Shown piece after piece: positions 1 to 5,302 of a stretch of 5,302 nucleotides of DNA (the first letter of the stretch is position 1; every line of letters starts with the position of its first letter). The stretch spans positions 1 through 5,302 of the forward strand of contig CAJOOU010000048.1 in assembly GCA_905236735.1 (NCBI GenBank), written 5' to 3'. Position numbers and translations under genes: made by a program. This stretch comes from an uncultured Eubacterium sp. GTDB lineage: Bacteria; Bacillota; Clostridia; Lachnospirales; Lachnospiraceae. A model generated the notes under the pieces. It made no database searches. It worked only from the letters and a program-made list of their open reading frames with translations, and was not told the DNA's origin.

Positions 1-1170
1 CTGGCGGAAGATGAGGGCAATGTGCGGGCAAAGAAGGTGCTTAAGATATGGGAGAATCCTTCCAAAATGCTTAGTGCCATACTCGTGGGCAACAATATTG
101 TCAATTTATCGGCATCGTCACTGGCTACCACGATAGCGGTAAAAATATTCGGAAGTATAGGAGCCGGGATTGCGACATTTATACTTACATTTCTGGTACT
201 TATTTTCGGGGAAATCTCTCCAAAAACAATGGCTACACTTAAGGCGGAGACTCTGACTTTAAGATACTGCGGAGTAATATCTGCAATAATGTTTGTTTTT
301 ACGCCGATTATATTTATTATAAATGTGCTTGCAAAAGGGTTTATCAGACTTTTAGGTACAGACCCCGAGGCTGAGCGTCCTGTGATTACAGAGGGAGAAC
401 TTCGTACCATAGTTGATGTCAGCCACGAGGGCGGTGTAATAGAGTCGGACGAAAAGGAGATAATATACAATCTCTTTGATTTCAGTGATTCTATGGCAAA
501 GGAAATAATGATTCCGAGAATCGATATGATAATGATAGACGATACTGCCGGATATGACGAACTGATGGAGATATACAGGAAGTACAAGCTGACCAGAATA
601 CCCATATATCGCGAGAAAAACGACAATATTATAGGATTTGTCAATATGAAGGATGTGCTGCTTATAGAAAACACATCGGATTTTTCCATAATGCAGATAA
701 TAAGGCAGCCCTATTACACGCATGAACATAAAAAGACCACCGAACTTTTTGTGGAGATGAAAAGCTATAGGGTGAACATAGCCATTGTACTTGACGAATA
801 CGGCGGAGCGGCGGGAATGCTCACTTTGGAGGATTTGCTTGAGGAAATCGTCGGCGAGATAAGGGATGAATATGATGATGATGAGGAAGATGATATCAGC
901 CGTATTTCGGAAAATGAGTATATCCTAAGCGGTATGGCGGATATAGATGATGTAAATGAAACTCTCGGTTTTGACTTTAATTCCGAAGATTATGAGACTA
1001 TCGGGGGATATATTATAGGGCTGTCTGATACCTTCCCTAAAAACGGACAGGTTATCACTTTAAAAGACGGTACATATATCAGGATTGAACGCATCAGAAA
1101 CAACCGCATTGAAAAGATTTATATGAGGAAAAATCCCTCTTTTCAAGAGGATGAAAGTATGATACAATAA
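1..1170 (+). CDS. CNNM/HlyC/CorC-family membrane protein with CBS pair, 5'-truncated by the window edge
   Basis: The reading frame is open from base 1 (LAEDEGN...) and gives 389 residues before TAA; a GTG at 22 lies inside the conserved part and is not a credible start. Family members are usually about 420-440 residues, so some 30-50 N-terminal residues with the first membrane helix are missing. Visible parts: a DUF21/CNNM membrane domain (about 1-120) with NN near residue 32 and the GEISPK motif near 70; a linker rich in Glu; a CBS-domain pair (about 170-290, starting near MIPRID and ending near DLLEEIVGEI, with LDEYGG between); an acidic stretch at about 289-298; and a C-terminal CorC/HlyC domain (about 305-377). 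The family is linked to Mg2+ (and Co2+) handling or efflux; the older name 'hemolysin' is not a safe functional label. The substrate here is inferred, not shown. The downstream scfA gene starts 35 bases later with no terminator between, so read-through is possible. Confidence 0.93.
   Translation: MAEDEGNVRAKKVLKIWENPSKMLSAILVGNNIVNLSASSLATTIAVKIFGSIGAGIATFILTFLVLIFGEISPKTMATLKAETLTLRYCGVISAIMFVFTPIIFIINVLAKGFIRLLGTDPEAERPVITEGELRTIVDVSHEGGVIESDEKEIIYNLFDFSDSMAKEIMIPRIDMIMIDDTAGYDELMEIYRKYKLTRIPIYREKNDNIIGFVNMKDVLLIENTSDFSIMQIIRQPYYTHEHKKTTELFVEMKSYRVNIAIVLDEYGGAAGMLTLEDLLEEIVGEIRDEYDDDEEDDISRISENEYILSGMADIDDVNETLGFDFNSEDYETIGGYIIGLSDTFPKNGQVITLKDGTYIRIERIRNNRIEKIYMRKNPSFQEDESMIQ
1140..1168 (+). 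promoter_or_regulatory. Candidate sigma-A promoter for scfA with extended -10
   Basis: A TTTTCA -35-like box (1140-1145) is followed by a 17-base spacer and TACAAT (1163-1168), which matches TATAAT at five of six positions. TG at 1160-1161 gives an extended -10 (TGaTACAAT). Transcription would start near 1175, leaving a short leader of about 30 bases with the strong scfA ribosome binding site. The -10 box overlaps the first base of the stop codon of the upstream gene. This is motif matching only; the -35 box is weak (four of six). Confidence 0.45.
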
Positions 1171-1205
1171 TTTAAGTTTTTTAGAGAAAGCAGGAGGAAT
1201 CCGAA

Positions 1206-1346
1206 ATGAAACATATTAAGACATTAAACACAAAGAAGCTTACAGAGACTGTTAAAAAGGGCGGCTGCGGCGAATGTCAGACATCATGCCAGTCAGCATG
1301 CAAAACTTCTTGCACTGTAGGAAATCAGAGCTGTGAGCAGAAATAA
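1206..1346 (+). CDS. scfA: SCIFF ranthipeptide precursor ScfA (six-cysteine peptide)
   Basis: This 46-residue ORF starts at an ATG eight bases after a perfect AGGAGG (1192-1197). The product begins MKHIKTLNTK, has GG at 19-20, then cysteines at 21, 24, 28, 32, 36 and 43. That is the SCIFF pattern (six cysteines in about forty-five residues), a RiPP precursor family found almost throughout Clostridia. The N-terminal part is the expected leader, bound by the maturase encoded next door; the cysteine-rich part is the core. In a characterised homologue the maturase links Cys32 to Thr37 by a thioether, and this peptide has both Cys32 and Thr37. The mature form and biological role are poorly known; quorum-sensing-like effects have been reported for ranthipeptides in Clostridium. 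The gene is short and easily missed by gene callers. Family assignment is very secure; the exact crosslink here is inferred. Confidence 0.96.
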   Translation: MKHIKTLNTKKLTETVKKGGCGECQTSCQSACKTSCTVGNQSCEQK

Positions 1347-1377
1347 TTTCAGCTTTATAAATAGCTAAAGATTACAA

Positions 1378-1409
1378 AGAGCAGCGGCTTTATACAAAGT
1401 CGCTGTTTT
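1378..1409 (+). terminator. Weak intrinsic terminator or attenuator between scfA and scfB
   Basis: CAGCGGCTTT (1382-1391) pairs with AAAGTCGCTG (1396-1405) through ten pairs, one of them G-U, around an ATAC loop. The flanking AGAG and TTTT can extend the stem. The U-run is only four bases, so leaky termination is more likely than a full stop. It lies 31 bases after the scfA stop codon and about 90 bases before scfB, a placement that suits reduced read-through into the maturase gene or 3'-end protection of the scfA message. No convincing promoter was found between it and scfB. Confidence 0.65.
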
Positions 1410-1449
1410 ACTGTGCTTGAACGCAGATGTAAATAAGACTGCACTTATG

Positions 1450-1476
1450 AGCGGGCAGCGATGCAAAATGTCCGCT
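1450..1476 (+). other. Second hairpin in the scfB leader
   Basis: AGCGGGCA (1450-1457) can pair with TGTCCGCT (1469-1476) in an eight-pair stem with one G-U and an 11-base loop. It ends nine bases before the GGAG ribosome binding site of scfB. The following CTTTAAATAA has no real U-run, so it is not a good terminator. It may affect ribosome access or stabilise the 5' end of a processed message; it could also be chance. Confidence 0.35.
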
Positions 1477-1485
1477 TTAAATAAT

Positions 1486-1489
1486 GGAG
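1486..1489 (+). promoter_or_regulatory. scfB ribosome binding site that decides the start
   Basis: GGAG at 1486-1489 stands six bases before the ATG at 1496. The earlier in-frame ATG at 1484 overlaps this site and has no Shine-Dalgarno sequence in front of it (TCCGCTTTAAATA). This supports 1496 as the start and a protein beginning MIHQYK, which also matches the N-terminus I recall for ScfB homologues. Confidence 0.75.
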
Positions 1490-1495
1490 AATAAA

Positions 1496-2875
1496 ATGAT
1501 ACATCAGTATAAAAATAACGGATATAATATAGTCCTTGATGTAAACAGCGGCAGTGTGCATGTGACTGATGACATTGTATATGATGTTATTGAATTATAC
1601 GAAGACCATTCTCTAAATGAGATTACGGAAAAACTTTCGGGCAGATATGACGCCGCGGAGATTAAGGAAGCTTTTGAAGAAATAGCGGAGCTTGAAAATA
1701 GCGGCCAGCTTTTTACAAAGGATACATATGAGGAGTATATTTCCGAGTTTGCCGAAAACAGGCAGACAGTAGTTAAGGCTCTTTGCCTTCATATAGCACA
1801 TGACTGCAATCTGGCTTGCAGATACTGTTTTGCCGAGGAGGGAGAATACCACGGCAGAAGAGAACTTATGAGTTTTGAAGTAGGAAAGGCGGCGCTTGAT
1901 TTCCTTATCCAAAACAGCGGCTCAAGAAGGAATCTTGAGGTGGATTTTTTTGGCGGCGAGCCGCTTATGAATTTCGATGTCGTTAAAGAACTTGTAAAAT
2001 ACGGCAGAGAGCAGGAAAAAATTCATGATAAAAAGTTCAGGTTTACCCTGACTACTAACGGTGTTTTGCTTAATGATGAAATTCTTGAATTTGCAAACAG
2101 CGAAATGGGTAACCTTGTTCTTAGTATTGACGGTAGAAAAGAAGTTAATGACAGGATGAGACCTTTCAGAGGAGGTCAGGGGTCTTATGACCTTATAGTA
2201 CCGAAGTTCCAAAAGGCTGCAGAGTCGAGAAATCAGAACAATTATTATGTCAGGGGTACATTTACCCATAATAATACTGATTTTTGCGAGGATGTAATGC
2301 ATCTTGCGGATTTGGGATTTAAACAGATATCTGTTGAGCCTGTGGTGGCTCTTCCCGAAGAAGAATATGCCATTAAAGAGAGCGATTTGGACAAGCTTTT
2401 TCAGCAGTATGATATGCTTGCCAAAGAAATAATTCGAAGAAATAAACAAGGAAACTCTTTTAATTTCTTCCATTTTATGATAGATTTAGAGGGTGGCCCT
2501 TGCGTAGCAAAGAGATTATCCGGTTGCGGCTCGGGCACAGAATACCTTGCGGTTACTCCGTGGGGGGATTTTTATCCATGTCATCAGTTCGTCGGTAATG
2601 AAAAATTCCTGATGGGCAATGTGTGGGAAGGCATTAAAAGGGAGGACATTAGGAAGGATTTCCTTAAATGCAATGTTTATTCCAAAGAAAAATGTCGTGA
2701 TTGTTTTGCTAAATTCTATTGCAGCGGAGGCTGTGCGGCCAATTCGTATAACTTTACCGGAAATGTTAACGGTGCATACGATATAGGTTGCGAGTTGCAA
2801 AAAAAGCGTATAGAATGCGCTATAATGATTAAGGCAGCCATGGCGGATACCGAAGCCGCAGAGCATAGCGCTTAA
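1496..2875 (+). CDS. scfB: SCIFF thioether maturase ScfB (radical SAM/SPASM protein)
   Basis: With the start at 1496 the protein has 459 residues, normal for the family (an ATG four codons earlier lacks a ribosome binding site). It is a cytoplasmic iron-sulfur enzyme that uses S-adenosylmethionine to form a cysteine thioether link in ScfA. Parts in order: an N-terminal peptide-recognition (RRE, PqqD-like) domain, about 1-85; the radical SAM core with CxxxCxxC at Cys104, Cys108 and Cys111 (CNLACRYCF) that binds the catalytic [4Fe-4S] cluster; the GGEP motif at 153-156 for S-adenosylmethionine binding; LSIDG near 209-213; and a complete SPASM domain, Cys344-x12-Gly-x4-Cys362, then Cys400-x2-Cys403-x5-Cys409-x3-Cys413 and Cys432, for two auxiliary clusters. 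Cys336 and Cys382 are additional. Nothing essential is missing. It follows scfA, and secDF starts 34 bases later without a terminator. Confidence 0.96.
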   Translation: MIHQYKNNGYNIVLDVNSGSVHVTDDIVYDVIELYEDHSLNEITEKLSGRYDAAEIKEAFEEIAELENSGQLFTKDTYEEYISEFAENRQTVVKALCLHIAHDCNLACRYCFAEEGEYHGRRELMSFEVGKAALDFLIQNSGSRRNLEVDFFGGEPLMNFDVVKELVKYGREQEKIHDKKFRFTLTTNGVLLNDEILEFANSEMGNLVLSIDGRKEVNDRMRPFRGGQGSYDLIVPKFQKAAESRNQNNYYVRGTFTHNNTDFCEDVMHLADLGFKQISVEPVVALPEEEYAIKESDLDKLFQQYDMLAKEIIRRNKQGNSFNFFHFMIDLEGGPCVAKRLSGCGSGTEYLAVTPWGDFYPCHQFVGNEKFLMGNVWEGIKREDIRKDFLKCNVYSKEKCRDCFAKFYCSGGCAANSYNFTGNVNGAYDIGCELQKKRIECAIMIKAAMADTEAAEHSA

Positions 2876-2909
2876 TCAAATATATTAAAGAAATGAGAGG
2901 AAGATTGAA

Positions 2910-5069
2910 ATGAAAAAAAGTAAAGCGTCGGTCATCTTGGTCATATTCCTTGTGGCTATGCTTGCGGTTGGTTATTTCGCGGTAGATATAATCAATTCGA
3001 CAATTGAGGGTGAGGGCAGAAATATTTCCCTCGGACTTGACCTTGCAGGTGGTGCAAGTATTACCTATCAGGTGGCTGAGGGTACTTCGCAGGAAGATAT
3101 TGATGATACCATCTACAAACTCCAGAAGCGTATTGAGGATACTACGGAAAGTACTGAAATTTCTGTATATCAGGTTGGAACAGATCGTATAGCGGTTGAA
3201 ATCCCGGGTGTAACGGATGCCAATGAAATCCTTGATCAGCTCGGTGAGCCGGGTACACTTTCCATCCAGGACACTGACGGAAACGAGATTATCAGCGGTA
3301 GCGATATTACCAGTGCACAGGCCAAGAGTACATCGGATGATTACGGCAACACGGAATATGTGGTTGCAATCACTCTTTCAGATGAGGCTGCAGAGGTTTT
3401 CGCCGAGTATACATCAGAGCATGTCGGGGATTACCTTCCTATATACTATGACGGAGATGTGGTAAGCTACCCGTCAATAGAGAGTGCCATTACGGACGGA
3501 AGCTGTATAATTAACGGTATGGAAACTTATGAAGAAGCTGAGCAGCTTGCCTCATACCTGAGAATTGGTTCGCTTTCCGTTGAACTTACAGAGCTCCAGT
3601 CAAATATTGTAGGAGCCCAGCTCGGTGAGGAAGCTATTGAGTCGTCGGTAAAGGCAGCCGGAATCGGTCTTGCTGTTATAATGGTATTCATGATTTTAGT
3701 ATACTGGGTACCGGGATTTGCCGCATCACTTGCACTCATCCTTTACACAGGAATGGTTGTAGCTGCCATGTATCTGTTTGATATCACGCTTACCCTTCCC
3801 GGTATTGCCGGTGTAATCCTTTCAATAGGTATGGCGGTAGATGCCAATGTTATTATATTTGCAAGAATAAGGGAAGAAATCGCAGCAGAAAAGACAGTCA
3901 AGGTAGCGGTAGAGACAGGTTTCCAGAAAGCAAGAAGTGCTATTCTGGACGGTAACATTACCACCTTTATTGCAGCTATTGTGCTTATTATAATGGGCTC
4001 CGGTACAGTTAAGGGATTTGCTTATACACTTGCCATCGGTATTGTTCTTTCAATGTTTACGGCACTTGTAATTACTCATCTTCTTGTTAAGGCGCTTTAT
4101 GCACTTGGATTTAAGGATGAGAAATTCTATGGAAGAAAGAAGAAGAGAGAGCCAATCGGATTTATTAAAAAGAGGATTATCTTCTTTGCGATTTCAATAG
4201 TGCTTTGCTGCAGCGGATTTGTTGCAATGGGAGTTTATTCAAACAGCGGGTCGAATGTACTTAATTTCTCGCTTGACTTTATAGGCGGTACTTCAACTCA
4301 GGCAACATTTGACAAGGAATATACTCTTGATGAGATTGATTCGGAAATCAAGCCTGTTGTAGCGGAAGTAACAGGTGATAATAATATTCAGATGCAGAAG
4401 GTTGCTGACAGCACGGATATTATCATAAAGACAAGAGAACTTGATCTTGATGAAAGAGAAGAACTCGCAGCAGCACTTGCAGAAAATTTCGGAGTAGATG
4501 AGGACACTATTTCGACACAGAGTATTTCATCTACCATATCATCTGAGATGCGCTCGTCAACCATCCAGGCTATTATTGTTGCGGTTATCTGCATGCTCAT
4601 ATACATATGGCTCAGATTCAGGGATTTCAGATTTGGTACGGCTGCCGTTGTGGCACTTGTACATGATGTGCTTGTAGTTCTTGCTTTCTATGCCATAGCG
4701 AGAATATCGGTAAGTACGATTTTCATTGCCTGCATGCTGACCATAGTCGGTTATTCGATAAATGCAACCATTGTCATATTTGACCGTATCCGTGAAAACA
4801 ATCACGGCATAAGACGGGCGGATGAACTTGAAAATGTGGTAAATGACAGTATTACACAGACTCTTACAAGAACAATTTATACATCATTTACTACCTTTGT
4901 AATGACATTCTGTATGTACTTTGTTGGTGTATCTTCAATTAAAGAGTTTGCACTTCCACTTATGGTTGGTATTATCTGCGGTGCATATTCTTCTGTATTT
5001 ATTACAGGTGCACTCTGGTATGTACTTAAGACCAAAGTAGGTAAAAACCGTATAAGCGAATGGAGATAA
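2910..5069 (+). CDS. secDF: Fused protein translocase accessory subunit SecDF
   Basis: The 719-residue product is SecD and SecF in one chain, as in many Firmicutes. It sits in the membrane with SecYEG and uses the proton gradient to help pull secreted proteins outward after the SecA step. Visible parts: TM1 (about 7-27); LGLDLAGG (41-48); the large extracytoplasmic P1 domain (to about 245); TM2-6 (about 250-398) with GMAVDANVIIFARIREE, whose Asp311 is the SecD proton-path residue, and DGNITT at 347-352; a basic linker (GRKKKRE, 408-414); TM7 (422-441); LDFIGGT (455-461); the SecF periplasmic domain; and TM8-12 (about 550-705) with GYSINATIVIFDRIREN. The SecF motif normally reads NDT; here Ala619 replaces the Asp. 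The conserved TM11 arginine (Arg654) is present. Start ATG 2910 follows GAGAGGA at a nine-base spacing. It is probably co-transcribed with scfB and ends just before a strong terminator. Confidence 0.97.
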   Translation: MKKSKASVILVIFLVAMLAVGYFAVDIINSTIEGEGRNISLGLDLAGGASITYQVAEGTSQEDIDDTIYKLQKRIEDTTESTEISVYQVGTDRIAVEIPGVTDANEILDQLGEPGTLSIQDTDGNEIISGSDITSAQAKSTSDDYGNTEYVVAITLSDEAAEVFAEYTSEHVGDYLPIYYDGDVVSYPSIESAITDGSCIINGMETYEEAEQLASYLRIGSLSVELTELQSNIVGAQLGEEAIESSVKAAGIGLAVIMVFMILVYWVPGFAASLALILYTGMVVAAMYLFDITLTLPGIAGVILSIGMAVDANVIIFARIREEIAAEKTVKVAVETGFQKARSAILDGNITTFIAAIVLIIMGSGTVKGFAYTLAIGIVLSMFTALVITHLLVKALYALGFKDEKFYGRKKKREPIGFIKKRIIFFAISIVLCCSGFVAMGVYSNSGSNVLNFSLDFIGGTSTQATFDKEYTLDEIDSEIKPVVAEVTGDNNIQMQKVADSTDIIIKTRELDLDEREELAAALAENFGVDEDTISTQSISSTISSEMRSSTIQAIIVAVICMLIYIWLRFRDFRFGTAAVVALVHDVLVVLAFYAIARISVSTIFIACMLTIVGYSINATIVIFDRIRENNHGIRRADELENVVNDSITQTLTRTIYTSFTTFVMTFCMYFVGVSSIKEFALPLMVGIICGAYSSVFITGALWYVLKTKVGKNRISEWR

Positions 5070-5089
5070 TACGGGAGACTTGAAATGAT

Positions 5090-5125
5090 AAAAAGGAGAT
5101 TTGGTTATCCAAATCTCCTTTTTTT
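5090..5125 (+). terminator. Strong intrinsic terminator after secDF
   Basis: A perfect 15-pair stem (5090-5104 with 5109-5123, GGAGATTTGG in the left arm) closes on a TTAT loop and runs into seven Ts (5119-5125). It begins 20 bases after the secDF stop codon. The left arm starts with five As, so the same hairpin could also stop transcription coming from the right. Confidence 0.96.
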
Positions 5126-5148
5126 GGTGGAATTTGTCCGGGGCAACG

Positions 5149-5175
5149 AAAAAAGCTGACCAATAAGGTCAGCTT
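5149..5175 (-). terminator. Intrinsic terminator on the minus strand
   Basis: AAGCTGACC (5153-5161) and GGTCAGCTT (5167-5175) form a perfect nine-pair stem with an AATAA loop. On the plus strand it is followed by TAGAGGGGG, so it is not a terminator there. Read on the minus strand the stem runs into six Us (complement of 5149-5154). It therefore points to a minus-strand transcript arriving from the right, either a convergent gene beyond the window or a short RNA starting inside it. Confidence 0.75.
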
Positions 5176-5186
5176 AGAGGGGGAGT

Positions 5187-5227
5187 GCTTACGGATTATA
5201 TAAAAGGGGGGAGAGAAATCCGTAAGC
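5187..5227. repeat. Perfect 11-bp inverted repeat with G-rich loop, in the gene-free right end
   Basis: GCTTACGGATT (5187-5197) and AATCCGTAAGC (5217-5227) are exact inverted copies around a 19-base loop that contains six Gs in a row on the plus strand. A second run of five Gs lies just before the left arm (5179-5183). The rest of the right end (5228-5302) is AT-rich and I see no supported gene in it. The element could be an RNA hairpin on either strand or a protein-binding site. Confidence 0.8.
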
Positions 5228-5302
5228 TAAAAGTATGAAAAGATTGTTTATGTTTTTTACAAGTATTAATATACATCAGAAACCTAAAATAAACCTTAAA
5301 AA

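Larger units (their letters stand above)
5149..5228 (-). ncRNA. Possible C-rich small RNA ending at the minus-strand terminator
   Basis: Read on the minus strand, this stretch has an 11-pair hairpin whose loop holds CTCTCCCCCC, then an unpaired CACTCCCCCTCT, then the terminator hairpin with its U6 tail. Small regulatory RNAs of Gram-positive bacteria (for example the Rsa RNAs of Staphylococcus) carry C-rich loops that pair with ribosome binding sites, and this layout is similar. A possible promoter is TTGTAA, 19 bases, CATACT just upstream on the minus strand (about 5232-5262), but it is weak. The transcript is inferred. The alternative is a 3' untranslated region of a convergent gene or the leader of a plus-strand gene to the right. 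Confidence 0.3.

Noticed and set aside
865..894. Asp/Glu-rich stretch in the CNNM-family protein
   Set aside because: Acidic linkers after the CBS pair are common in this family, so it is not a novelty.
1333..1361. Possible promoter for scfB (GTGAGC, 17 bases, TATAAA)
   Set aside because: The -35 match is poor (three of six) and the -10-like box lies in ordinary AT-rich sequence after scfA.
1447..1494. 15-codon ORF ending just before scfB
   Set aside because: It has no ribosome binding site and overlaps the second leader hairpin; it looks accidental.
1922..2473. Long minus-strand ORF inside scfB
   Set aside because: It is a shadow of scfB, with no ribosome binding site and no recognisable domain; the plus-strand frame has all the radical SAM motifs.
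5085..5159. 24-codon plus-strand ORF after secDF (MIKRRFGYPN...)
   Set aside because: It is made almost entirely of the terminator hairpin and its U-run, and reaches into the next hairpin; transcription should stop inside it.
5196..5300. Minus-strand frame open from the right edge to a stop in the inverted-repeat loop
   Set aside because: The 34 residues look like translated AT-rich spacer and run through the perfect inverted repeat; no family is recognisable.
5235..5302. Plus-strand ORF starting MKRLFMFF and open to the window end
   Set aside because: The G-rich sequence that could serve as a ribosome site ends about 20 bases before the ATG, too far; only 22 codons are visible and they match nothing I recognise.

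Overview
The window looks like chromosomal DNA from a low-to-mid GC Firmicute of class Clostridia, most likely a Lachnospiraceae-type gut or rumen anaerobe. The basis is an AT-leaning sequence rich in AGA and ATA codons, strong AGGAGG-type ribosome binding sites, a fused SecDF, and above all a SCIFF peptide with its radical SAM maturase, a pair that is nearly universal in Clostridia. I cannot name the species from sequence alone.

Layout, left to right. Positions 1-1170 hold the 3' part of a CNNM/HlyC/CorC-family membrane protein gene whose start lies before the window. A 35-base gap follows, with a good candidate promoter that overlaps the stop codon of that gene. Next is a 46-codon gene (1206-1346) for the six-cysteine SCIFF precursor (scfA). 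A 149-base spacer carries two hairpins. Then come the radical SAM/SPASM maturase (scfB, best start 1496, end 2875) and, after 34 bases, a fused secDF (2910-5069). A strong intrinsic terminator (5090-5125) closes the unit. The last ~175 bases contain a reverse-strand terminator, a perfect 11-bp inverted repeat with C-rich segments on the minus strand, and AT-rich sequence with no convincing gene.

How the parts may fit together. ScfB is expected to bind the N-terminal part of ScfA through its recognition domain and install a sulfur-to-carbon thioether link in the cysteine-rich part (ranthipeptide chemistry). SecDF is the proton-driven accessory of the Sec translocase. Its position directly after scfB, without a terminator, suggests co-transcription and perhaps a link between the peptide and protein export. 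The strong ribosome binding site of scfA, the hairpins after it and the weaker site of scfB would give more precursor than enzyme.

The core is a known but functionally obscure RiPP cassette, not a new system. The less explained items are the loss of the usual SecF transmembrane aspartate and a possible C-rich small RNA on the minus strand near the right end.
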